Shown here: positions 10,901 through 21,012 of the stretch, one piece after another
Layout of the letters: each line of letters opens with the position of its first letter
How positions within the stretch are numbered: position 1 is the stretch's first letter
NCBI RefSeq assembly: GCF_026151205.1
Contig: NC_087073.1
Span: forward strand, 6,097,001 to 6,161,000
Length of the DNA: 64,000 nt
Direction: 5' to 3'
DNA from: Bolinopsis microptera
Lineage: Eukaryota; Ctenophora; Tentaculata; Lobata; Bolinopsidae
Program-made: the position numbers and the translations under genes
Notes under the pieces: model-generated
The model's database searches: none
Seen by the model: only the letters and a program-made list of their open reading frames with translations
Told to the model about the DNA's origin: nothing

Positions 10901-13900
10901 TCATTTTCTTCTTCCTGTTTCACCATCTTCTCCAGTACGAACTTAACTTCTTCTTTACTGCTGTTCAACTGAAACAGAATCAAATGTTACCAAACCAAAT
11001 GTGCGACTCGTGTGTAAATTAAAAGGTGAGATGGGAAGGAACTAGGAAACAATTCTCTGGGGGTGTGAAGAACAAACCTACCTCTGATTTGAGTTGTTCC
11101 ATATTGTTTGTAAGTTCTCTGGGGTGTGAAGAATAAACCTACCTCTGATTTTAGTTGTTCCATATTGTTTGTAAGTTCTCTGGGGTGTGAAGAATAAACC
11201 TACCTCTGATTTTAGTTGTTCCATATTGTTTGAAGTTCTCTGGGGTGTGAAGAACAAACCTACCTCTGATTTTAGTTGTTCCATATTGTTTGTAAGTTCT
11301 CTGGGGTGTGAAGAATAAACCTACCTCTGATTTTAGTTGTTCCATATTGTTTGTAAGTTCTCTGGGGTGTGAAGAACAAACCTACCTCTGATTTTAGTTG
11401 TTCCATATTGTTTGTAAGTTCTATGACCACTTGATTAGTGGACGGAGAGTTTGTCATCTCTAGTTGAGATGGAGAAGTTATGTTTGCTATAGCTAGTTGA
11501 GTAACGTTGATTGCCGCTCCCTCGATCTGCTTTTTCTTTTCTGCATCTTGACATCTCGTTAGTAAAGCTTTGACTTCCTGGTCTTTGTCTTCTTTTAGGT
11601 GTAAGAGCTTTGCCTGTAATAATAAGCTGTTGATATTAAATCAAATCACTAGAAAATAGAGCATCCTAGCGTAATATCATCATCGATAAATTGGACAGTA
11701 ATCTTACTATATATAAAGCGAGACGATATATTATATCTGTTACCATTTTACTGACACCACGACATCCGCGAAAACCGCGGGAGATATATTATTAAAATTT
11801 CTTTTGGCTGGGTCAAATACTTTTATGGCCTTTTTTTTAAAGAACATTTGAATATAATTTGAAACATTACAGAAATGTTGTACAAATCGCTCAAACACAC
11901 ACACAGCACACTCGGTTTTAATTCGGTAAAATTCCATTCGAAAATTAAATGATTCTCAAAATGTAGGTGTCTAATGAAAATGTGATACTGATATCTGGAT
12001 ATTATCCGGTTGGAAGAGACAAGGACAAGTGAAACAAGGAAGTTAGGAGTAAGGGCAAATTTTCGGCGTCAACGCCATCTTCAGGCTCAATAAATGTAAT
12101 AGATTTGTAGTGTTGTAATTAGTTTAAAACTAATTACAACACTACAAATCTATTACATTTATTGAGCCTGAAGATGGCGTTGACGCCGAAAATTTGCCCT
12201 TACTCCTAACTTCCTTGTTTCACTTGTCCTTGTCTCTTCCAACCGGATAATATCCAGATATCAGTATTTCAATCATGAGACTAATAAACAGCGAACTACT
12301 CCGTTATTTGAAAATGTGATACTGTGTGACAAAGTTAAGAATGTCGTAGTGAAAGAGAGTTAAATGTCGATAAATTCATGTGAGGTACTTTCGAAGTTCA
12401 AAATGTTGTGATGGGTGACATGATAATGACTGATAAGAAAAAGTTTTCATGTCAACTGTGCCAAATCCATAACAGTGTGATGACTGTCAAAGTGTCTACC
12501 ACTAGGTACTTGGACGAACAAGTGTACCCGAGGTGTTCTGAGAGAATAAGGGGACAGGCTCGGGAACACGAACGCGCGCTAGTCGCTAGGGCAAAAAAGT
12601 GAAATGCACAGTAGGCAAGTTAAAAAACGGAAAATTAAAATGCCGTTTGGGCCAAATGCAGTGAGCCAGTAAGGTACGGTCGTAGGAGCAAGTGGCTCTG
12701 AATACTAAAACTGATGAGGCTGATGCTGAAAATGAAGACTGAAAGAGGGGGAAGCAAAGGAGAAGGACAGGATGCAGGGGGACAAGAAAAAAGAAACAAG
12801 AGTGGAGACAAACCACCTGCTGAGGTCTTTTGACCAGTATATAGAAATACAAAAATTGGCCAAGGAATAAATAATTTAGGTCCCGAAAATTGGTCCCCAG
12901 GTGGTGTCAAAATCACAAAATAAATAAATATTGTTGTCTCTTGACACCACTTTAGAGTTAAACGGTTTAGAGTTCCAGAACTATGCTAGTAGTAAACTAT
13001 AGTATATTCTAGTAGTAAACTTAATTACTAGTAAACTACTAAAAATAATATTGTAAACATAAATATAGAAACTCACACTCAAATCAGCAATAGTCTGGTT
13101 CAATCTGCCAACATCTTCATCCAGAGAAGAGGCTTTAGTTTTCTCTAACTCTACCGACAGTTCCAGTTTGTTCTTCGCCTCATCGTTTTCCTCAATCTTT
13201 TGTTCCAACACTGTTAACCTGGTGGGAATGGTTTCCAATTTGTGAAAGTGAAAGTGAAAGTATTAGGTCGCACAAGAGTGCAAATATTACACAACTTGTC
13301 ATTTCTGATGATAAGGAAAACAAATGTTTATCAAAACCAAGTGGTTATAAGAAGCCAATTTATCAGGAAGTAAGAACTCAACACCCGTGGAGTTCTGATT
13401 CACGGTACATACCTGTCTTGGTATGTCTTGACTGTGTCCTGGGCATCAGTTGGTAGAGTAGCCAACTTCTCTGATTCCAAACTTGAGATCTGACTTCTCA
13501 AATCAGTAATGATCTGACAGTGATAAATATTAACGTTACAGGATCGTTAATTAATGAATATTACAGTCATAATAGGATATTAATACCGTGTACTTTGTAT
13601 AAGTAAGTAGAACAGTGTGTATAGATCTACAGAGAGTGTGCTCCTTACATACAGGTTTAACTTACATCTTGTTTGCTTTGTAATTCTGTTTGATGAGACT
13701 TGGAGTTAGCTTCTGTCAGTTTCTTCTCATCTTCAATCTTCTTCTCATTTCCTTCTTCTTGCTTCTCCATCTTCTCCAGCACGGACTTAACTTCTTCTTT
13801 ACTGCTGTTCAACTGAAAAAATTGTAAATGATAAGAATTATAAATGATGAATGGTGGGTCAACCCAACAATGACAAGAAAAGCTCTTTTTTGTATGATTG

Positions 13901-14690
13901 TGAATTAAAAACGAAGAACGATTAGAACATACTATCAATCAATCCTGATAACTAATTATCCTAATTATCATAATAATCATAATAACTTAATTCTTCCAGT
14001 GTTCACCAACCTCCGAATAAAGCTGCTCCAGATTATTTTTGAGTTCAATAATTTCTAGCTCTTTATTTGCAGATTCCTTCCCAACAAGCTTTGTTGTCTC
14101 TGCCTCTTGACACCGTATCAAGAGAGATTTGTTTTCATTATCTTTCTCTTCTTTCACATCTGATAGTTTTACCTGCAAAAAGTAACAGCGTATCACAAGC
14201 TATCACAAATGCTACTAGCTCTATAGAATCAATCAGATTGAGGAAACTGGTATATTATTACAAATATAACGGGCAATAAAATTAAATAAAAGAAAATGAA
14301 AATGAAAATGAAAACTTACGTCCATGTCTGCCAGGGATTGATTTAATCTATGAACGTCTTCTTGAAGTGAAGTAGCTCTAGTTCTCTCCAGCTCAATTGA
14401 CAGTTCCAGTTTATTCTTCAGTTCATCCTTACTTTCGACTTCTTGCTCCAGTGTGACCAACCTGTAGAATCATCAATTAAGTGGGAGTAATGACCTACTA
14501 ACGGTATGTGTTTCATTACCTGCAATATCTTAACCAGAATATGATCGCACCGCAAATCAAAACAAATGTTCAAAAGAGATCCCTATCAGTAGTTAGTGAC
14601 TAAACAGTTGACAGGGTTATTGTTATGAAAATGAAATAATGGCGTCTGGATTTGGGAGCAGCTCACAGTACCTTACATTAAAGCCTTCTG

Positions 14691-14728
<38 letters not shown>

Positions 14729-16239
14729 TACCATATATTGCTTATAAAGGTTGAGTAAGGAGCTGCTAAACCAATGGGCCTCTAAATTCAGTAAACTGCT
14801 GTTTGGGGGGGGGGGGGGGGGGGGGGGCGGCTGTTTTATCACCTGTCTTGAAATGTCTGGATAGTTTGTTGAGCATCTTGTGGTAAATCAGCTATAGTTT
14901 TTGCTTCTAAGTCTGTTATCTGTTTCCTCAAATCAGCAATCACCTGACGGGGACAGGTTGTGAGGTAATTCCACAGCGATAATAAAAAGAGTTTATTTTA
15001 CAGAAAACTATTAGTTCTCAACCAGTAAGTTCTATTAATGCTTTTCATACAAGGTTACGACAAATTCTTCTTGTTATGCATCCTGGGTTTGGACAGGATA
15101 TGACCCGTTTAAAATATTTCAATCACGTTACATAATTCTGAAACATATTATATTTACAATAAATTATGCAATCACAACATTGTAATCAACAAAATAAATT
15201 TAATCACAGAATCTCAGATACAAATAATCATAAATTAAGCACAAAAACAAATTAAACAAGCAATAAATGAATATGTAACTGAACAGCAACTAAACTGAAC
15301 AGCAACTAAACTTACATCCTTTTTGCTTCGTAACTCTGCTTCACGAGAATTAGAGTTAGCTTCAGCTAGTTTTTTCTCATCTTCAAATTTCTTCGTATTT
15401 TCTTCTCTTACTCTTTCTACCTCCTCTCTTGCTAGCTTCGTTTCTTCTTTAGCATTATTTAACTAACAAGGAAGAGGTTGAGTGCGAAATTTCAAATTGA
15501 TAAATTTTCCGTTCAAATTTCAGGAAACTGTTGAAATACGGATACATCTGAAGTCTGAACCCGTGATTAAAAAATGAAATTTACACTAAAAGAGTTCATG
15601 GATTAGTGTAAATTGTACATTATGCAAGTCAACCAATAACAGACCTCAATTATAAGAAGTTCCATTTTGTTCTTCAGCTCAACATTTTCTCTGTTTGTTG
15701 ATAAATCATGTTTATCAATAGACACACTATCAGGGGAAGTTGTTGTAGAAGACTCAGCGCCAGGTGCTTGTTCTGGTTCAAGACGTTCCGTGCTTTCACT
15801 TTCAGCGGCAGCAAGCACTGCTGAAGCAAGCACTTCTGCTGTAGCAAGGACTGCTGCGGAGTGCTACAGTGTTCCAGTCAGAATTTGGAACTATAACTTT
15901 ACATAACAGATAGCAGATTTATTAACGGAACACGTGAATTACAGCTAAGCTAAATAATATAAATTAGCAACATTTAATTTGCCAGCACAATGAATTCCGT
16001 CTGATTTACAACTAATCAGGAATATTACCGTTACCTCAGATTATGGGGGGGGGGGGGGGGGGGGGGGGGTAGTATAGTTACTAGGTTACTAGTGTAGTTG
16101 CTAGGTTACCTCAGATTTGATGTGCTCCAACTCAGCTGACTTCACCTCTTCCTCACTTTTAAACTCCTTCAGTCTTTGGTTCTTCTCGTGCGTCACTTCC
16201 GCTTCCGCCTCCTCCTGTTCTACCTCCGCTTCTCTCAGC
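7974..16239 (-). CDS. Long coiled-coil protein with duplicated exon cassettes and hydrophobic C-terminus, 5' end unresolved
   Basis: Twenty exons, all phase-consistent, give at least 980 residues: 16239-16110, 15863-15645, 15462-15316, 14943-14843, 14461-14320, 14172-14011, 13812-13666, 13513-13413, 13218-13077, 11613-11386, 10968-10822, 10709-10609, 10422-10281, 10117-9962, 9820-9674, 9572-9472, 9161-9020, 8865-8710, 8434-8267, 8138-7974. Sequence is rich in Glu, Lys and Gln with leucine spacing typical of coiled coils. The C-terminus ends in a short hydrophobic stretch (HIFVSFIICFV) flanked by basic residues, compatible with a tail anchor. No catalytic domain is seen and I do not recognise the family. 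The first exon expects a partner ending in phase 2; none was found before the pentraxin gene, so the start is either beyond that gene or missed. Confidence 0.75.
10182..10205 (+). repeat. Poly(G) tract, 24 G
   Basis: An uninterrupted run of 24 G on the plus strand inside an intron of the minus-strand coiled-coil gene; its transcript carries poly(C). Confidence 0.95.
11054..11418 (-). repeat. 61-bp minisatellite, each unit carrying an exon end and a 5' splice site
   Basis: Six copies of a 60-61-bp unit overlap the 3' end of the 228-bp exon. Read on the minus strand, each unit holds the last coding bases of that exon (AACTAAAATCAGAG), a consensus donor (GTAGG) and the first intron bases. The first copy ends the exon at 11386; the other five lie in the intron. 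Long stretches of the array stay open in more than one frame, so a downstream donor would add residues rather than stop at once. Confidence 0.93.
11975..12324. repeat. Perfect 141-bp palindrome flanked by 16-bp direct repeats
   Basis: Arms 11985-12125 and 12127-12267 are perfect reverse complements around a single A at 12126. The direct repeat TGAAAATGTGATACTG occurs at 11975-11990 and 12309-12324, as expected of a target-site duplication, with about 40 bp of non-palindromic sequence at the right end. The element lies in an intron of the coiled-coil gene. A relative of its central sequence (CAATAAATGTAATAGATTTG) recurs near 25460, so it belongs to a dispersed family. Confidence 0.9.
12325..13076. 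other. Intron of coiled-coil gene, nothing further seen
   Basis: No exon-like sequence with matching phase and no recognised mobile element. The surrounding intron (11614-13076) is the longest of the gene, mainly because of the palindrome next to it. Confidence 0.5.
14697..14827 (+). repeat. Two poly(G) tracts, 29 G and 23 G
   Basis: Runs of G at 14697-14725 and 14805-14827 lie in one intron of the coiled-coil gene, 16 bp from the exon at 14843. They are strong candidates for G-quadruplex formation on the plus strand. Confidence 0.95.
16045..16069 (+). repeat. Poly(G) tract, 25 G, beside a duplicated splice donor
   Basis: The run lies in the intron after the first recognised coiled-coil exon. 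The exon-end/donor sequence (plus strand GTTACCTCAGAT) occurs twice, at 16030-16041 and 16105-16116, so the tract sits between two copies of a 5' splice site. Confidence 0.9.
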
Positions 16240-16671
16240 CTGGCAAAGTTAAGTTGATATCAGCTTAATACAAGCTATAATGAAATGTTTATTTCTTCAT
16301 AACTTTACAAACCCCAAAAAATCTCAATTTTCTCACCCTCTTCACAACAACATCTACCTTAAAAGCTAAAATAATCGAGAACTTTCTGGTGCACCGAGAA
16401 TCCATTTCAATGTTAATATTTAGATGCGTAATGAGTTGTCGGAATTGTGATATTATGATTAATACACCAATCTTATCGTAAATTGAATTTAGAGCATTTT
16501 ATATTATGCAACGGCAATTTTTAAACGATCGGATGTCGTAATGACTCCACAAAATACCAAAAGTTCCCACTTTTGACCAGAATGCATGATGAATTATTGT
16601 AGCACTGTAGTAAACTAATCCCCCTCTTTTAAAGAGATTTTGATGATTAAGTCATTACAATATCCATATTA

Positions 16672-16677
16672 TATAAA
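16672..16677 (+). promoter_or_regulatory. TATA box of pentraxin gene
   Basis: TATAAA within TTATATAAAT lies 41 bp before the pentraxin ATG. A CA-type initiator (CCTCACTGC) sits about 10 bp further on, giving a very short 5' leader. Spacing fits a core promoter; this is inferred from sequence only. Confidence 0.55.
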
Positions 16678-16717
16678 TCACCTCACTGCGTCCCACTAGC
16701 TTATTCCAGTTCTCACG

Positions 16718-19700
16718 ATGCGACTTACGTTCCCTCTTGCTCTGTGTGCCCTGGCCGCACTCTGTGTTGCAGGCTCTCTAGACAAACTACTCCGCTTCCC
16801 GGAGGAGTTGTCAACAAGTAACTTCGTGATCCTAAAACCTGATCTCAGTGCTGCACAACAGGAGTTTTCTGTCTGTACTTGGCTCAAGAAAAGGCTTGAT
16901 CAGAGCAGACTCGGGGTTCCTTGGTTCAGCTACGCAGTGGCAGGTAAAGATAACTCCATCCTTCTCAAGGCAGCTCGTCATCACCACATCACCACAAATG
17001 TCAGACTGTTTAATGTGGAGTACGACACTACGATTATGCGGGACGAATGGTACCACCTCTGTTTCGCCTGGAAATCTGGAAGAGCAGACTTCTACATGAA
17101 CGGAGTGTGGGTTTACATGAGTGGAGTCCACCCTACAGGGCAGATACCACTAGGCGGTACTCTGGTCTTAGGACAAGAACAAGACACTCCGGGAGGATCT
17201 TTTGATATAAACGATGTGTTTGCAGGTAATCAGGATCTAGGATTAACTTTTTTGATACGACATAAATTGTACCATAAATTATTTCTGTTTTTCTTCATCC
17301 ATTGATTTTATCAATATATTAATCAAAATGCGAAGAAACCAGAGGTTATGGCCATCGGCAAGAATACATCACAGAGGCCGTATACTGAAGCAGCAACGGT
17401 GGACATTACAGTAGGAGACACGGCTATCCAGCAAGTCAGCAACTTCACTTACCTTGGGTCGATTATATCAAGTGATGGGACTATTGACCGGGACTTGTCT
17501 GCACGGATCCAGAAAGCCTCAGGAGCATTCAATCAGCTCGGTAATATTTGGAAGAATCGCAATATCCAAACTAACACCAAAATACAGATATATGTTGCAG
17601 CGGTTCTAACAATATTACTTTATGGAAGCGAAGTCTGGAACACTACTTCAAAGCAACTACATCGCTTCGAAGTTTTTCATCAAAACTGTTTGAGGAGAAT
17701 CCTTCGAATTAAGTGGTTCCACCGGACGAGCAATGTTCAAGTGTTGGAGCGGGCAAGAATAAACCCGGTTATAACCTACATCAGTGCTAACCGTCTTCGC
17801 TGGTTTGGACATGTTTCTAGAATGCCGGACACCAGGCTACCAAAGTATCTATTTGATTGGACACCTGCTCACGGCCGAAGATCACGTGGGCGGCCAAGAA
17901 AGAATTGGCGAACCTGTGTCCTAGAAGACGCAGTAACATTCACAGGAGATCCAGACATTGTATTTGATAAGGTCCGAGAGTTGGCAGGAAACCGAAAGCA
18001 CTGGAGAGAGATGATACGACATAAGCGGCAATTCCTTGGTGCAGGCCACTCGAATGATTGAGGAGACCTTATCAAGTATCAAGTAAGTAAGTATTAATCA
18101 AAATTAATTTTTCATATTTTGAAATTAGTGTAGCTTGTGTTGCAAATATCGAGCTCTCTTATCTTTTGTAAATTTGCAATAAGTTCAGTTTGCTGCTACC
18201 GTGTAGTTTACCTTTGCGTGTGTACTTGTACATTACTATACAAGTACACTATGGGGGATGACCCAACTTTGACCCGATCCCAGGAGTTGATTAAGGAGTT
18301 CAACTATGATCAACAGGAAGATGTGGAAGGCTGTGTTGCACGCTGGTCCGATAAGTTAGAAAAAGACCTGCATATGGACTACCGTGAAATTGACTACGAA
18401 AGTCGTGAAAAGATCAAGACTAAGGATAAACAGACTCTGTCTGGCTGGATTGTGGATGCAGTGGACCTTGTTCGTCGGCAGAATAGTCAGATGTATCTCT
18501 TGAAGGAGATCATCGAGTGCTTCAAGACGGAAGCACTAGCAGACAAAGAAAAGGTGATCAGACTGCAGGGCCAGCTGCTGATGCAGAAGGACGAACAACT
18601 ACAGTTGCTTAAGACGTCTGTTGAGGAGACAGTCCAAACAACGGTGGAGTCAGGGATTCAGAACTATAGTGCAGCTGTTCAACAGAACAGTGCAAGTGGT
18701 ACGGTCTGCAACAGTAAAATCCTGAAGAAGGTGATGAAGAGTGTGGCTGCAGAGGAGGACAGGAGCAAGAACCTGATCGTGTTTGGGCTGAAAGAAGAGG
18801 AGGAAGAACAGCTTCCAGCGCTAGTTACCGCAGTTTTGGAGGAGATCGGGGAGAAACCTCACTTCGAAGCGACTAGAGTCGGTTGGAAGAGGCCAGGTAG
18901 TACGGCTATCCGACCAGTCAAGATCACCGTCCCAAGCTCAACAGCGGTTCATCAGATTCTGATGAAAACAGGGAGACTGAGGGAGAAGCACAAAGATGTA
19001 TGGATATGTCCAGACAGATCCAGCGAAGAACGAGCAACAAGGAAGCATCTGGTCACTGACCTGAAGAAGAAGAGGGCGGAACAGACTCATCTCGACCACT
19101 ACATCCGGTACGGGAAGGTATGTAGCCGTGATAAGAAGTCATCATGAGTTACACTCTCGGACACTGATCAGTATATATGAAGGAGTGATGATTATTTTAA
19201 GAATTTTCAGACGTTATCTGTATTTAAGAGACAACTATATATTTTGAATATTTTATTATTTGATTGTTTCACACTTTTCACGTTTCATAATTTTATTACT
19301 AGGTGGAGGTGATGTTATTGAGACTTTGGGCGGCCATAAAACTCCTGTTTTGAAAGTTGTCCTCTGTACTTGTTTCACTGACCCACGCTTTATAGCATTT
19401 ATACATTTCGGCCCATTTTATATGTTTGTTCGACTTGCTGTACATTTGTATATTTGCTATTTTGTAAAAGTTTCAAATCAAATCAAATCATATAAACTGT
19501 TGCAGGCGACATGTACCAGCTGAACGTGTTTAAGAAGAAACTGACGCTGGGGGAAGTGACCGAGATGTACTACAACGGACGCTGCGCAGATCTGTGCCGC
19601 GCACTTGCGTACGAGGTGGTCCTCAGTTGGGATGACATTTTAAAGAAGGGAGTGAAGAAAGGAGACGTAAGGGAGGAGGATAGCGAGTGTAACAACTGGG

Positions 19701-19759
19701 GCCTTGTGAGCGACGTGGCTGACTTGCTGGTTCAGCATCTCAACACAAGACCTCGTTAA
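16718..19759 (+). CDS. Secreted pentraxin (CRP/SAP-like lectin)
   Basis: Two exons (16718-17225 and 19506-19759) join in phase to encode 253 residues. An N-terminal signal peptide (MRLTFPLALCALAALCVAG) is followed by a single pentraxin domain. Hallmarks seen are YHLCFAWKSG, matching the H-x-C-x-S/T-W-x-S/T signature except for Ala at the fifth position, and LGQEQDTPGGSFD, the conserved Ca2+-ligand loop of CRP and SAP. The C-terminal part (GDMYQLNVF) follows the family's GEIGDLYMW element. Pentraxins are secreted, calcium-dependent oligomeric pattern-recognition proteins. The 2.3-kb intron is almost entirely transposon. AATAAA at 19932-19937 is a good polyadenylation signal. The start is chosen for the signal peptide and the nearby TATA box. 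Confidence 0.93.
17330..18091 (+). mobile_element. 5'-truncated RTE-like LINE insertion in pentraxin intron
   Basis: The 762-bp insertion is flanked by a perfect 13-bp target duplication TATTAATCAAAAT (17317-17329 and 18092-18104). It keeps only the end of a LINE ORF2, open at 17348-18061. Typical C-terminal motifs of endonuclease/reverse-transcriptase polyproteins are present: TYLGSIISSDGTID, ILLYGSEVWNTTS, LRWFGHVSRM and RGRPRKNW. The 3' tail is a short AAGT-type microsatellite, as in RTE elements. The polymerase and endonuclease domains are lost by 5' truncation, so the copy cannot move on its own. The intact duplication and open frame point to a recent insertion. Confidence 0.92.
18137..19492 (+). 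mobile_element. ORF1-only LINE derivative, CR1/L2-like
   Basis: A second non-LTR element in the same intron. It has a 5' UTR-like leader, an intact ORF1 (18251-19147), a 3' UTR of about 330 bp and a CAAAT-type microsatellite tail (near 19474-19489). No reverse transcriptase lies between ORF1 and the tail. The left boundary is approximate and no clear target duplication was found. A diverged copy of its ORF1 is at 36220-36545. Confidence 0.7.
18251..19147 (+). CDS. LINE ORF1-type protein (nucleic-acid-binding chaperone)
   Basis: An intact 298-residue frame starts MGDDPTLTRSQELIKEF. An N-terminal helical, coiled-coil-like part (to about residue 150) is followed by an RRM-like core: RSKNLIVFGLKEEEEE, ATRVGWKRPG, RPVKITVPSS and VWICPDRSSEERATRK. 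This arrangement is typical of ORF1 proteins of CR1/L2/Tx1-like LINEs, which bind element RNA as chaperones. The reading frame has no internal stop although ORF2 is absent, suggesting either recent origin or mobilisation in trans. It is a transposon protein inside the pentraxin intron and not a host gene. Confidence 0.75.
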   Translation: MGDDPTLTRSQELIKEFNYDQQEDVEGCVARWSDKLEKDLHMDYREIDYESREKIKTKDKQTLSGWIVDAVDLVRRQNSQMYLLKEIIECFKTEALADKEKVIRLQGQLLMQKDEQLQLLKTSVEETVQTTVESGIQNYSAAVQQNSASGTVCNSKILKKVMKSVAAEEDRSKNLIVFGLKEEEEEQLPALVTAVLEEIGEKPHFEATRVGWKRPGSTAIRPVKITVPSSTAVHQILMKTGRLREKHKDVWICPDRSSEERATRKHLVTDLKKKRAEQTHLDHYIRYGKVCSRDKKSS

Positions 19760-20497
19760 ATGAACTGACTTTGGTCAATGAAGTTTTGCCTTAGTAGCCG
19801 TAGTTAATGGTTTTAATAGTTAATAGTTGTATTTTACTTTAGAAAAAAAAAATTATATATACAAATTTTTTTTTAAAAATCATAGTTTATATTATAGTTT
19901 TTGTCAAAAATGTTATGTAGATGATTCTCAAAATAAATTTTCTTTTGAAGAATTTCGTTTAACTGCTTCTACTCAACCAAAATCCACGTGATAATCTCCA
20001 GCAGATTGAGCTGTAATTCTCAAATATTTTCCAAATAATAATTCAACAAAAATTCAGCAGATTAAAACGTCATGTAACAGACGTTTTAATTGACTTGTAG
20101 AAAATTAGTTAGTCTTTATCATTTACATCACCATTTAAGTCATGAGCACAAATAAGAAAGTAAAATTAAATACCACCGGTAACAGGGTAATAGAGTGGTT
20201 CCAGGGGCCGGTGCAATGAGAAGTCACGTGGTATCACGTGGTAGCAGTGCTCCTTAACAGTTACATGGATATCCAGCAGGTGAGGGTTGTAACCTACAGC
20301 TAGCAATTAACTTAGAAGTAAATGCTGATCATTGATGCATGACTGTTATTTCTCCATGTAAGCTGCGATGTCTTAGTCTACATAACAAGGTTCTGTCCAC
20401 TATATTGTCTTAGCATTTAGTAGTACAATGGGGTCCAAGTTTGTAGTACACCTTTAAACTCGTTAAATATCGTACGCCTTGTAACCTTGTTAACATA
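19760..20497. other. Intergenic between pentraxin and small secreted protein
   Basis: AT-rich. It holds the pentraxin polyadenylation signal. Beyond it no coding signal or repeat family is recognised. Confidence 0.5.
19932..19937 (+). promoter_or_regulatory. Polyadenylation signal of pentraxin gene
   Basis: AATAAA 173 bp after the pentraxin stop codon, followed by a T-rich stretch. It is the only canonical hexamer close downstream. Confidence 0.6.
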
Positions 20498-20821
20498 ATG
20501 AGAACTTATCTTCTCCTTTTTCTTCTCGGTTATGATGTGGAAACAAGTTGCTGGCACTATTCCAAATCTTATAAAAATGTAAATATCACGTCTGCCTCAC
20601 AAACGAAGCAAGTCAGTCTCCAAGAGCTGGAGGAGTATTGCAGAGACTTCTGTTTGGGAGATGAGGGGTATAAAGCAGTGTTGTTAGATGCGAGAAACTG
20701 GTACTGTTGGGTCTTTGACACTGCTGATGCTGAGAGAGTTAGGAACGCCCCAGAGGTTGCTGTAGCTACCAGATCATGTTTGGAAATGCAGTATGGTGGG
20801 TTAAATTGTGTTCCTTACTAA
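20498..20821 (+). CDS. Small secreted cysteine-rich protein
   Basis: A single open frame of 107 residues. It starts with a short hydrophobic leader (MRTYLLLFLLGY) that may be a signal peptide and has six or so cysteines spaced like a disulphide-bonded domain (EEYCRDFC, NWYCWVF, RSCLE, LNC). The N-terminal pattern YxNVNITSASQ and the paired cysteines loosely recall PAN/apple or WSC modules, but I cannot assign the family. No splice site is needed to keep the frame; it could also be the first exon of a longer gene. It lies on the same strand as the pentraxin, 740 bp downstream. Confidence 0.55.
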   Translation: MRTYLLLFLLGYDVETSCWHYSKSYKNVNITSASQTKQVSLQELEEYCRDFCLGDEGYKAVLLDARNWYCWVFDTADAERVRNAPEVAVATRSCLEMQYGGLNCVPY

Positions 20822-21012
20822 TTACATCGTTATTGCATGTTACATGTTGTTTTTGTGGTAAATCTAGTGGTACAACGTTGTGTCCCCAGTTCACCTGGTA
20901 CAGACTCTGACTTAGCTTGTGTCAAGTGATCTATTGGTGCGGTGAGGGAGTGTGTGAAGTCAATATTTATCCTAAATCTTAACAAAGATATTGGAACGTT
21001 TTGAGAACGTTT

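Larger units (their letters stand above)
8710..15462 (-). repeat. Four tandem copies of a four-exon cassette
   Basis: Each cassette has exons of 147, 101, 142 and 156-228 bp, all with the same phases. Their starts read LNSSKEEV, VIADLRKQI, LVTLEQEV and TKLSNVKEEK, or variants. Copies: 15462-14011, 13812-11386, 10968-9962 and 9820-8710. Copy 1 is closest to copy 3 (the 101-bp exons at 14943-14843 and 10709-10609 are nearly identical). The long fourth exon of copy 2 resembles that of copy 4 (GAAINVTQLAIAN versus GAAINVAQLAVAN). A two-step history is implied: 4 to 8 exons, then 8 to 16. Confidence 0.92.
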
